Source of the DNA: Variovorax sp. 679
GTDB lineage: Bacteria > Pseudomonadota > Gammaproteobacteria > Burkholderiales > Burkholderiaceae_C
Reading direction: 5' to 3'
Assembly: GCF_003952185.1 (NCBI RefSeq)
Contig: NZ_RXFS01000001.1
Coordinates: forward strand, 248,001 to 312,000
DNA: 64,000 nucleotides
A program made the position numbers and the translations under genes. The notes under the pieces were generated by a model. That model was given only the letters and a program-made list of their open reading frames with translations, ran no database searches and was not told where the DNA came from. Within the stretch, counting starts at the first letter, position 1. Each line of letters starts with the position of its first letter. Of this stretch, positions 34,659 through 46,800 are shown in pieces.

Positions 34659-37193
34659 CTACTCGGAGATCACCGAGCTGCGGTACTCCGCATCGGCCTT
34701 GATCTCGGTTTCCGAGAACGGCACCTTCAGCCACTTGCCCTGGCTGTAGGCCTGCGTGTAGTCGCCGTTGTGCGCCGAGGCCGGGTCGTCCGAGAGCGAG
34801 AAGGTCAGGAAGGTGTGGGCCTCGACACCGCCTGCGGGGAACCTCACCACCTGCATGTAGCTGTTGCCGTTCGGATTGCCGTCCATGGTGTAGCCGCCCT
34901 TGTCGAGCCGGTTCTCCGAGCAGGCGATGGTGAAGTAGCCCGGGCCGCCGCAGCCGCCGTACAGCGGGATCTTCTTGCCGCCGCGCGTGGCAAACAGGTA
35001 GTCGCCGCGCGGCGCATCCACGGCATAGCCGCTGGCCTGCACGCGCGCCACCGCGGCGCCGAAGGCTTCACGCAGTTGCGTGGCGGCGGCGGCGTTCAGC
35101 CCGCGCGGCGTGGTGATCGGGTTGGCCGGATCGAAGGGCACGGTGTAGAGCGACGCGGCCGGAATCTTCGACGCGCGGCTCCAGAACTCGTCCCACAGGT
35201 GCGCGCCCTTCGCGCCGGTCGTGCCCGTGCCATCCCATGCCGAGAGCGCGGTGCACGCGGCGCCCACGTCGATGCTCGGCCCGATGGCTTCGTCGGTCAG
35301 TGGATCCTTGCTGACGGCGATGGGCGAGCCGTCGCACACGATCGGCAGCACGTCTGACTTGAACAGCTCGGCCGTCAGAACGCGGCTGTTCAGCACCATG
35401 CGCTTGATGTTGTCGGGCGTCGCGCCCTTCGCGCCGTAGCTGTCGCTGCCGTCGATGCGGCCCTGCGCCAGCAGGTTGCCCATGCGGGTGCGGAAGCTCA
35501 CGGCCTCGGTGCCGGCCGGGCCCATGATGGCCGGGTAGCCGGTCATCGGGGCCTTCGGGTTGGCGAGCCAGTAGCTGTCGTTCATGTTGGCGACGTAGTC
35601 GTCGCGCTGCAGGTTCGGCATGCGCGAGGCGCCGATGGCGCCCTTCTGGGCGGAGTCGGCGTCGGTCTGCCAGTCGCAGGCGCTGCGCGAGCCGTCGAAG
35701 ATCGGCACGCGCGGCAAGGTCGCCTGCATCGACGCGCCCACCGGCGTGGTGCAGTCGGTCACCTGCGCGGGCGACACATTGGGCACCGCACCGATGTCCG
35801 CATACCAGGCCTTGGCACTGCCGCGGCCCACGGCCACGGTGTTGACCCAGGGAATGGCGGTTTCTTCGCGCTGGATGGCGATGAACTCGTCGAGCGATTT
35901 CGCCTGGTTCCAGCGCAGCCAGTTGCGGAAGGTGCGGTAGTTCTCGCCGTTGATGTCGCGGATCGCGAAGGCCATGGTCTGGCTCCAGGCCAGGCCCGCG
36001 TTCAGCGGCTTCAGGTTGACCATCGGACCGTACTCGCTCTTGTAGAGCGTGCGCGTGACCTGCGTCATGGCGCCGTCCGCGCCCTTCACCTTCACGGAGA
36101 TGTCCGAGGCCTTCATCTTCACGGCCGCGCCGTCGCGCATATAGCTGGTCGGGTCGCCCGAAGCCAGCTGCAGCTGGAAGAAGCCGAAGCGCCGAGCCGT
36201 CGACACCGTGTGGCTCCACGCGATGTTGTCGTTGAAGCCGATGAGGATCACCGGGATGCCCAGGAACGAGGTGCCGCTGATGTCGAGCTGGCCCGGAATG
36301 GTGAGCTGCGCCTGGTAGAAGCGGTCCGGCCCGCGCCAATACCAGTGCGGGTTGCCGAACAGCAGCGGGCTCGCGTCGCCTGTGGCGGCCGTGCCGAAGC
36401 CGATCATGTTGCTGCCCACGCCCTCGTGGCCGCCCACCTGCAGTTCGGGCTCATTGAAGTGCCGGGCCGCAACGTGCACCGGCTGGGCCTTCCTCGCCCT
36501 GTGCGCGGAAACCTTGGTCGGCCCCGTGGCCGCAGGCGCCGTGGCGCTGGAGATGTTCGCGAGGAAGTTGCTGTAGCCGCCCGCGAGATTGGCCGCGTAC
36601 ATGCGGCGGTAGATGTCGTCGGTGGTGATGGGCTGCACCCACGCCTCGTTGCGGCAGGCCGCGTGCGCGGTGCCGCCGGCCTTCACGTCGCGCACGTAGC
36701 GGTTGTAGCCGGCGGTGAAGCCCTCGACCAGCTTCTTCAGGTTGTCGGGCTGCGCGTCGATCATCTTCTGCAGCACGTCGGCCGAGATGACATGGCGGTG
36801 GAAGAAGTCGGATTCGATGTTCGCCGGCTGGCCGATGGTGCTGCTGGCCACCAGCTTCGCGTCGGCGCCCAGATACTGCGAGCGCTCGCCGCGGTAGGTG
36901 AGGAACGAGTCGGCCATGGTGCACAGGTCGTCCTCGGCCTGCGCATAGCCGTAGCCATAGCCCACGCCGGGCCAGTTGTCGGCCTTGATGTGCGGCACTC
37001 CCATCGCGGTGCGGCGGATCTCGGCCTTGTAGGTGCCCTCGGCCGGTGGGTTCGCTGGCGTGGATGGCGACGACGGAAAGAACAGGAAGCCGCTGCCTCC
37101 GCCACCACCGCCTCCACAGGCTGTGAGGGCGGCCGCGGTGGCGAGCGCGAGCAACGACAGCGGCATGGCGCCGCGACGGAACGGAAGTCTCAT
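34659..37193 (-). CDS. Penicillin acylase family lipoprotein (AHL acylase-like), copy 2
   Basis: An 844-aa paralogue of the acylase at 32083-34515, with long nearly identical stretches. The signal peptide ends in lipobox ALTAC, followed by a Gly-rich stretch and a Ser/Pro linker before the shared YKAEIRRTAMGVPHIKAD. The self-processing site is GHEGVGSNMIGFG, preceded by a longer alpha-chain tail with RARKAQPVHVAARHF not found in copy 1. The ATG at 37193 starts the signal peptide with GGAG 10 bases upstream; the long frame beyond it overlaps the AraC gene and is rejected. A tandem duplication is the simplest explanation. Confidence 0.88.
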   Translation of the reverse strand: MRLPFRRGAMPLSLLALATAAALTACGGGGGGGSGFLFFPSSPSTPANPPAEGTYKAEIRRTAMGVPHIKADNWPGVGYGYGYAQAEDDLCTMADSFLTYRGERSQYLGADAKLVASSTIGQPANIESDFFHRHVISADVLQKMIDAQPDNLKKLVEGFTAGYNRYVRDVKAGGTAHAACRNEAWVQPITTDDIYRRMYAANLAGGYSNFLANISSATAPAATGPTKVSAHRARKAQPVHVAARHFNEPELQVGGHEGVGSNMIGFGTAATGDASPLLFGNPHWYWRGPDRFYQAQLTIPGQLDISGTSFLGIPVILIGFNDNIAWSHTVSTARRFGFFQLQLASGDPTSYMRDGAAVKMKASDISVKVKGADGAMTQVTRTLYKSEYGPMVNLKPLNAGLAWSQTMAFAIRDINGENYRTFRNWLRWNQAKSLDEFIAIQREETAIPWVNTVAVGRGSAKAWYADIGAVPNVSPAQVTDCTTPVGASMQATLPRVPIFDGSRSACDWQTDADSAQKGAIGASRMPNLQRDDYVANMNDSYWLANPKAPMTGYPAIMGPAGTEAVSFRTRMGNLLAQGRIDGSDSYGAKGATPDNIKRMVLNSRVLTAELFKSDVLPIVCDGSPIAVSKDPLTDEAIGPSIDVGAACTALSAWDGTGTTGAKGAHLWDEFWSRASKIPAASLYTVPFDPANPITTPRGLNAAAATQLREAFGAAVARVQASGYAVDAPRGDYLFATRGGKKIPLYGGCGGPGYFTIACSENRLDKGGYTMDGNPNGNSYMQVVRFPAGGVEAHTFLTFSLSDDPASAHNGDYTQAYSQGKWLKVPFSETEIKADAEYRSSVISE

Positions 37194-37315
37194 GATGTCT
37201 TGTCTCCAGTTGATGCTCTCTTGGCGGAGCGTCCCGGAGCTTAGGCAGCCACGCAGCCCGCGGCTTGTACGCAGCCGCTGCAATGCTTCAGGCTCTCTTA
37301 AGGTTTCAAGCCCCG

Positions 37316-38122
37316 TCAGTGCAGCGGCGCGTTCTGGCCCCAGGCATGCGAGGCATGCTCGTCCGCCGTCACGCACACGCGGCTCGCGAGAAACGACGGC
37401 GGCAGGCCGAAGTAACGCTGGAAGGTGCGGCTCATGTGCGCCGCGTCGGTGAAGCCGCTGATCAGCGCCACGTCGGTCAGCGAGCGTTGTCCGGTGAACT
37501 GCTGCACCGTGCGGCGCACCTTGGTCCACAGCGCATAGCGCTTGACCGACACGCCGACATGCTCGGCGAACAGGTGCGTCAACCGGTCGGGCGAGAGGCA
37601 GGCCACCGCCGCGAGATCGCGCAGCGCGATCTGCCCCGCGTGCGCGCGGATGGACTGCAGCACGCGGTCGATGCGCGGATCGAGCGGCACCTGGAGTTCG
37701 GGGCTCTCGGTGATGGCTTCGACCATCCTGGCGCTGAGCGCCTGCAGCCGCTCGCTGGGCAACGCGCCGTATTGCGCGGGTGCGAAGTCGTCGCGCAGCA
37801 CACCGAAACGCCGCGCGTCGATGGGCTGGATGCCGTGGCCTCCCATTCGCCTGGCGAGCATGCGGTAGGCGCTGGAAGCTGGGTCGAGGTTGAGCGACAG
37901 CAGCCCGCAGCCGTCGACGTCGAGCCGTCGCGACACATGCGGCGCCACCAGCGCGGCGGTGCAATGCACGCGGGTGCCGTCGACTGCCTCCAGCATGAAG
38001 GGGTGCCCGCTGACCGATGCCAGCAGCGTGGCCGACGAGCGGGCCGTCAGGCCCGACTGGATGGCCGGTGTGATGTAGAGGAACCTGTCATCCCACAGGT
38101 GCAGGAAGTTTTGCGTTGCCAT
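37316..38122 (-). CDS. AraC family transcriptional regulator
   Basis: A 268-aa AraC-type regulator. The N-terminal half lacks an obvious cupin signature; the C-terminal double helix-turn-helix runs from about residue 165 (RVLQSIRAHAGQIALRDLAAVACLSPDRLTHLF) through SDVALISGFTDAAHMSRTFQRYFGLPPS. It lies 123 bases upstream of the second acylase gene on the same strand, so it may regulate the acylase pair. Its start region overlaps the 3' end of the LysR gene by 35 bases, suggesting coupled expression. Confidence 0.88.
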   Translation of the reverse strand: MATQNFLHLWDDRFLYITPAIQSGLTARSSATLLASVSGHPFMLEAVDGTRVHCTAALVAPHVSRRLDVDGCGLLSLNLDPASSAYRMLARRMGGHGIQPIDARRFGVLRDDFAPAQYGALPSERLQALSARMVEAITESPELQVPLDPRIDRVLQSIRAHAGQIALRDLAAVACLSPDRLTHLFAEHVGVSVKRYALWTKVRRTVQQFTGQRSLTDVALISGFTDAAHMSRTFQRYFGLPPSFLASRVCVTADEHASHAWGQNAPLH

Positions 38123-39116
38123 GCCGTATCACTTTTGTTTTTGTCTCCAGCGGCGGATTCTCACGCATCGGCAGGCCGGCGGGCAGCACCTGCTGGCGCA
38201 CGGCCTCCAGCAGCAGCGCGGCCAGCCGGCTCGCAGGGGCTTCCGGATGGGCCTGCGCGCGGTACAGCACGAGTGAGATCTGCGGCAGCGCCGGCAGCGA
38301 CAGCACCGAGCGGTCGAGGGCGCTCACGTGCGATGGCAGGCCGAAGGGCGTGCGCACCGTGAGACCCAGCCCCGCCGAGGCGGCGGCCCACAGCGCCGAG
38401 AGGCTGGCGCTGCCGAAGGCGCGGCGCCAGGGCACGCCGGCACGGTCGAGCGCGGCGATGACGATCTCGCGCAGCGGGCATGGCGCGTCGAGCATGATGA
38501 GCGGCAGCGGCTCCTTGCTCTTCGCGAGGCGCGCGCCGGTGCCGCGATGCTCGCGCTCCGTCCACCAGGGAGCCTCGACCCGCTCGGGCGTGCGGGGCCC
38601 GATCCACAGCAGGGGCAACCGCGCCACGCGCTCGGCATACGGCGACAGGGGCTGGTCACCTGCGTCCCACGCAAGTGCCAGGTCGAGCTGGCCGAGTTCG
38701 AGCCGCTCGCGCAGCTCGCCGCTGCGCGCCACGCAGGCCTCGATGCGCACCTTGGGATGCGCGCGCGCGAACCGGCCGAGCACGGCCGGCAGCAGTGTCT
38801 CGCCGAAGTCTTCCTGCAAGCCCAGCCGCACCGAACCCTGGAGATCGACGCCTCGCATGGCGGCGCTGGCCTCGTCGTTGAGCTCGAGCATGCGGTGGGC
38901 ATACGCCAGCAGCGTCTCTCCGGCGTCGGTGAGTTCCAGCCCCCGGCCGGCCTTGCGGAACAGCGCGGTGCCGGCTTGCGATTCGAGCTTCTTCAGCTGC
39001 GCGCTCACCGCGGAGGTCGAGCGGCCCAGCTTGTCGGCGGCGCGCGCGAAGCTGCCGAGCGCGACGCCGGTGGAGAAAGTGCGCAGCACGTCGAGATCGA
39101 ACATCACCTGGCTCAT
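38088..39116 (-). CDS. LysR family transcriptional regulator
   Basis: A 342-aa LysR regulator; the helix-turn-helix spans about residues 6-65 (VLRTFSTGVALGSFARAADKLGRSTSAVSAQLKKLE). It is somewhat longer than usual (about 300-310 aa) because the C-terminal tail runs on through the start of the AraC gene (35-base overlap). The ATG at 39116 has AAGGA seven bases upstream; an upstream Met is rejected. It is divergent from the MFS gene at 39222, with an inverted repeat (TCCTG/CAGGA, 39146-39160) in between, a likely operator. Confidence 0.9.
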   Translation of the reverse strand: MSQVMFDLDVLRTFSTGVALGSFARAADKLGRSTSAVSAQLKKLESQAGTALFRKAGRGLELTDAGETLLAYAHRMLELNDEASAAMRGVDLQGSVRLGLQEDFGETLLPAVLGRFARAHPKVRIEACVARSGELRERLELGQLDLALAWDAGDQPLSPYAERVARLPLLWIGPRTPERVEAPWWTEREHRGTGARLAKSKEPLPLIMLDAPCPLREIVIAALDRAGVPWRRAFGSASLSALWAAASAGLGLTVRTPFGLPSHVSALDRSVLSLPALPQISLVLYRAQAHPEAPASRLAALLLEAVRQQVLPAGLPMRENPPLETKTKVIRHGNAKLPAPVG

Positions 39117-39145
39117 GTCGGGTCCTTCGGGAGTTGTCTTGATCA

Positions 39146-39160
39146 TCCTGTTTTTCAGGA
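39146..39160. promoter_or_regulatory. Inverted repeat, candidate LysR operator
   Basis: Five-base arms TCCTG and CAGGA separated by TTTTT in the short divergent region between the LysR gene and the MFS gene. The symmetry and place suit a regulator site; it could equally be a short hairpin. Confidence 0.3.
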
Positions 39161-39221
39161 CGGTTCGCGCATTATTTTCTGATTTTCAAAACCTTCCCAG
39201 CGGCGGACACTGCACCGCAAC

Positions 39222-42440
<3,219 letters not shown>

Positions 42441-42641
42441 GGCTGCGGAGTATAGCCACAGTCCTTTGAAATATCGAATATCGATTCTTTAGATTCGACT
42501 AGTGGTTTTCATTTATTGATTAGAGATTCAAAAGAATCGAATATTGGCATGCATGTTGCATCGCGGATGCCGACCGTTTTTCGCTCACCTCCACTTCGCC
42601 TTCCTTTTTCTTCAACTTCCCTTCCTTCGAGGAGTGCTTCC
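42441..42641. promoter_or_regulatory. AT-rich divergent regulatory region with inverted repeat
   Basis: Lower GC than the surroundings. Arms GAATATCGATTCTTT (42476-42490) and AAAGAATCGAATATT (42531-42545) are inverted repeats differing by one base shift. Direct partial repeats of GATTCTTTAGATTCG and AAAGAATCGA are also present. The AT-rich stretch between is the likely overlap of both promoters and an IclR operator. The regulator is inferred from position. Confidence 0.5.
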
Positions 42642-43409
42642 ATGAATCGCATCGTTCGCCGCCTTCACGGCCTCGCCCTGGGTCTTTGCATCGCCGGCGC
42701 CGCCTCGCTGGCGGCCGCGCAGGGCGCCGCGCCGACCTACAACGTGGGCGCCACGGCCACCGGCGTGCCCTTCACCTTCCTCGACGTGAAGACCAACAGC
42801 ATCCAGGGAATGATGGTCGACACCGTCACCGCCGTGGGCAAGGCGGGCGGCTTCGGCGTGAACGTGCAGCAGACGGTGTTCTCGGCGCTGATTCCCTCGC
42901 TCACGGCGCGCAAGATCGACATCGTCTCGGCCGCCATGCTCAAGACGCCGGCGCGCCAGGAGGTGGTCGACTTCAGCGACCCGGTGTATTCCTACGGCGA
43001 GGGCCTGATCGTGAAGGCCGACGACGCCCGCGCGTATGTCTCGCTCGACGAGCTCAAGGGCGAGGTGGTGGGCGCGCAGGTCGGCACCGTGTTCCTCGAC
43101 ATGCTCAACAAGAAGGGCATCTTCAAGGAGGTGCGCAGCTACGACTCTGTTGCCGACATGACGCGCGACCTCTCGCTCGGCCGCATCAAGGCGGGGCTCG
43201 GCGACCAGCCCATCATGGCCTACCAGATCCGGCAGAACACCTTCCCCGGCGTGAAGCTGGTCGACAGCTACAAGCCCGTGAACGTGGGCGACGTGTGCCT
43301 CGTGGTGCGCAAGGGCGACGCCGAGACGCTGGCACGCATCAACAAGGCGATCGCCGCGATCAAGGCCGACGGCACGCTCGCAAAGATCGTCCAGAAGTGG
43401 GGGATCTGA
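42642..43409 (+). CDS. Amino-acid-type ABC substrate-binding protein (family 3)
   Basis: A 255-aa periplasmic solute-binding protein of the family 3 (polar amino acid, opine) type, with signal peptide MNRIVRRLHGLALGLCIAGAASLAAAQG. Family features include YNVGATATGVPFTFLDVKTNSIQGMMVDTV, a typical KIDIVSAAMLKTPARQEVVDFSDPVYSYGEG and LSLGRIKAGLGDQPIMAYQ. The ATG at 42642 is preceded by GAGGAG at good spacing; an earlier Met at 42516 gives an implausibly long N-terminus. It is the first gene of an operon with a permease, an ATPase and an FAD oxidase. Ligand is probably an amino acid or opine. Confidence 0.9.
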   Translation: MNRIVRRLHGLALGLCIAGAASLAAAQGAAPTYNVGATATGVPFTFLDVKTNSIQGMMVDTVTAVGKAGGFGVNVQQTVFSALIPSLTARKIDIVSAAMLKTPARQEVVDFSDPVYSYGEGLIVKADDARAYVSLDELKGEVVGAQVGTVFLDMLNKKGIFKEVRSYDSVADMTRDLSLGRIKAGLGDQPIMAYQIRQNTFPGVKLVDSYKPVNVGDVCLVVRKGDAETLARINKAIAAIKADGTLAKIVQKWGI

Positions 43410-43414
43410 TGCAC

Positions 43415-43517
43415 ACCCCCAGGCTTCGCGCACTTCGTGTCGCTACGCCACCCCCCTTGCAGGGGGCAACACCTGCGGCCCGGCAAAGCCGATTCCGCGG
43501 TGTTCCGCGAATGGGCC
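43415..43517 (+). repeat. Dispersed intergenic repeat, copy C
   Basis: Full-length copy of the element. Order is AGGCTTCGCGCACTTCGTGT, hairpin CCCCC-TTGCA-GGGGG, CAACACCTGCGGCCCGGCAA, and CGGTGTTCCGCGAATGGG. It starts five bases after the family 3 binding-protein stop codon, inside what should be an ABC operon. Confidence 0.85.
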
Positions 43518-43575
43518 CGACTACGTCGGCCGGCCAAATTGACGTGCCGCGCGTCGAGCGAAAGGAATGAGGTAG

Positions 43576-44243
43576 ATGGCTGCTCCCACCTTCCTACAGC
43601 ACGCGCAGGACTTCCTGCCGATCCTCCTGCAGGGCGCGGTTGTCACCGTGCAGGTGACCGTGCTTTCCTTCCTGCTGAGCAGCGTGCTCGGCCTCGGCCT
43701 CGCGCTGATGAAGCTCTCGCCGGTGCGCGCCCTCTCGTGGGCGGGCTCGGTGATCGTCAACGTGATCCGCGGGCTGCCGATCATCGTGCAGCTCTTCTAC
43801 ATCTACTTCGTGCTGCCGGAGTTCGGCGTGCAGCTCACGGCCTTCCAGGCCGGCGTGATCGGCCTGGGCATCGCCTACTCGGCCTACCAGGCGGAGAACT
43901 TCCGCGCGGGCATCGAGGCGGTCGATCCGGGCCAGCGCGAGGCCGCGCAGGCCATGGGCATGCGCTCGGCGCTGATCATGCGGCGGGTGATCCTGCCGCA
44001 GGCCTTTCGCATCGCGCTGCCGCCCTACGGCAACACGCTGGTGATGATGCTGAAGGACTCCTCGCTGGTCTCGACCATCACCGTGGCCGAGATGACGCGC
44101 GCCGGCCAGCTCATCGCCTCGTCGACCTTCCAGAACATGACGGTCTACACGCTGGTCGCCCTGCTCTACCTGCTCATGAGCCTGCCGCTGGTGTACGGCC
44201 TGCGCCGGCTCGAGAAGCGCTTTGCCGCCGGGAGGAAACAACC

Positions 44244-44247
<4 letters not shown>
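43576..44247 (+). CDS. Amino-acid-type ABC transporter permease
   Basis: A 223-aa inner-membrane permease of the polar amino acid uptake (HisM/GlnP) family. Five hydrophobic segments are visible, starting with [29 protein letters not shown]. The EAA-type motif is [40 protein letters not shown], where the ATPase docks. A single permease probably forms a homodimer. Its ATG follows repeat copy C. Its stop overlaps the ATPase start by four bases. Confidence 0.93.
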
Positions 44248-45001
<754 letters not shown>

Positions 45002-45005
<4 letters not shown>

Positions 45006-46282
45006 GCGTTGGCGCACTGCCTCCTTCTCTCTGGGCCGATACCGCACCACCCGCTCCGCCGACACCACCGCTCGCCGAATCGCGCAAGGCCGACGTGCTG
45101 ATCGTCGGCGGCGGCTTCACCGGCCTCTCGGCCGCGCTGCACCTGGCCGAGGCCGGCGTGCAGGCCTGCGTGCTCGAGGCGCACGAGCCCGGCTGGGGCG
45201 CTTCGGGGCGCAACGGCGGGCAGGTGAATCCTTCGCTCAAGCACGACCCCGACGAGCTGGTGCGCATCCACGGTCCGGAGCGCGCCGGGCGGCTGATCGA
45301 CGCGGTCTCAGGCTCGGCCGACCTGGTGTTCGACCTGATCGCGCGCCACGGCATCGACTGCCAGCCGGTGCGCAACGGCTGGCTGCAGGTGGCCTATTCG
45401 CCGAAGGACGTCGGCGGCCTGCATGCACGTGCCGAACAGTGGGCGAAGCGTGGTGTCCGCACCGAGCAGCTCGACCACGCCGCAGTCAGCGCACGACTCG
45501 GCACCCAGGCTTTCGCAGGCGGCTGGCTCGACGGCCGCGCCGGCAGCATCCAGCCGCTGGCCTATACGCGCGGACTGGTGCGCGCCGCGCAGGCGGCGGG
45601 CGCGTCGGTGCACGGCGGCACCGAAGTCACGGCGCTGGAGCGGCGCGGCGCGCACTGGCATGCGACCACCTCGACCGGCGCCAGCGTGACGGCCGAGCAG
45701 GTGCTCATCGCGACCAACGGCTACACCGGCGCGCTGTGGCCCAAGCTGCAACACACCGTGCTGGCGGCCAACAGCTTCATCGTCGCGACCGAGCCGCTGA
45801 AAGGCGCCGCCGCCGACGCCATCCTGCCGGGCGGGGAAACCGCCTCGACCTCGCAGCGCCTGCTGCTCTACTTCCGCAAGGACGCGCAGGGCCGGCTGCT
45901 GATGGGCGGGCGCGGTCATTTCGCCGATCCGGCCGGGCCCGCCGATTTCGCGCATCTGGAGCGCTCGCTCGAACTGCTGTTTCCCCAGCTCGGGCCGCTG
46001 CGCTACGAGTACCGCTGGGCCGGCCGCATCGCCGTCACGCGCGACTTCATGCCGCACGTGCACACGCCCGCGCCGGGCGTGACGGTGGCGCTGGGCTACA
46101 ACGGGCGCGGCATCGCGCTGGCGACGAGCATGGGAAAGCATGTGGCGGCACGGATCGCGGGTGCGCAGGCCGGCTTCCCCTATCCGGTGACGCCGATCCA
46201 ACCGATCCCGCTGCATGGCCTGCAGCGCTTCTACGTGGCCGGCGGCGTGGCCTGGTACAGCCTGCTCGACCGGCTGGCCTGA
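45002..46282 (+). CDS. FAD-dependent amine/amino acid oxidase (DadA/PuuB-like)
   Basis: A 426-aa FAD-dependent oxidoreductase of the DAO superfamily. The dinucleotide-binding motif [21 protein letters not shown] is at residues about 32-52, followed by [15 protein letters not shown], a GlyGlyXX-type motif typical of the gamma-glutamylputrescine oxidase-like group. The C-terminal FAD motif is [18 protein letters not shown]. It probably oxidises an imported amine or N-substituted amino acid to an imine or keto acid. The start overlaps the ATPase stop by four bases, tying it to the ABC importer. Confidence 0.9.
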
Positions 46283-46371
46283 AGAGTCGCCCAGGTGCGC
46301 GCGACGCCTTGCCATGCGGCGCGCGCTTGCGTCAAATGGCGGGCATCACTCACAACAGCTTCAGGAGACCC

Positions 46372-46767
46372 ATGCCGATCGACACCCTCGCCACCTGGCA
46401 CCGGCTCGTCAAGGAACGCGACGTGGCGGGGCTCGATGCCCTGCTAGACGACCAGGCCGTCTTTCATTCGCCCGTGGTGCACACGCCCCAGGCCGGCAAG
46501 GGCATCACGAAGAAATACCTGGCGGCTGCCTTCCAGGTCTTCTTCAACGAGAGCTTCCGCTACGTGCGCGAGCTCAGGTCGGAGCACGACGCAGTGCTCG
46601 AATTTGCGCTGGAACTGGACGGCATCCAGATCAACGGCGTCGACATGATGAAGTGGAACGACGAGGGAAGGATCACCGAGTTCAAGGTGATGCTGCGCCC
46701 CCTGAAGGCAGTGAACCTGATCCACCAGAAGATGGGCGCGCAGCTGCAGGCGGGGCAGCAGGCCTGA
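46372..46767 (+). CDS. NTF2-like (SnoaL-type) protein
   Basis: A 131-aa protein of the NTF2/SnoaL fold (cone-shaped alpha+beta barrel), used as small enzymes or binding domains. The N-terminal MPIDTLATWHRLVKERDVAGLDALLDDQAVFHSPV matches this fold, with HSPVVHTPQAGKGITKKYL following. The start is the ATG at 46372, six bases after an AGGAG site. It lies 89 bases after the FAD oxidase and is convergent with the DUF4832 gene. Function unknown. Confidence 0.8.
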   Translation: MPIDTLATWHRLVKERDVAGLDALLDDQAVFHSPVVHTPQAGKGITKKYLAAAFQVFFNESFRYVRELRSEHDAVLEFALELDGIQINGVDMMKWNDEGRITEFKVMLRPLKAVNLIHQKMGAQLQAGQQA

Positions 46768-46800
46768 TCACCGGCGGCCTAGCCACAGCCCCCTCACGGC

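Noticed and set aside
32191-34749. 852-codon plus-strand open frame
   Set aside because: Antisense shadow of the first acylase, including across its self-processing site.
34659-37964. A 1101-aa acylase with a long N-terminal extension
   Set aside because: The signal peptide and a ribosome-binding site at 37193 fix the start; the extension covers the AraC gene in another frame.
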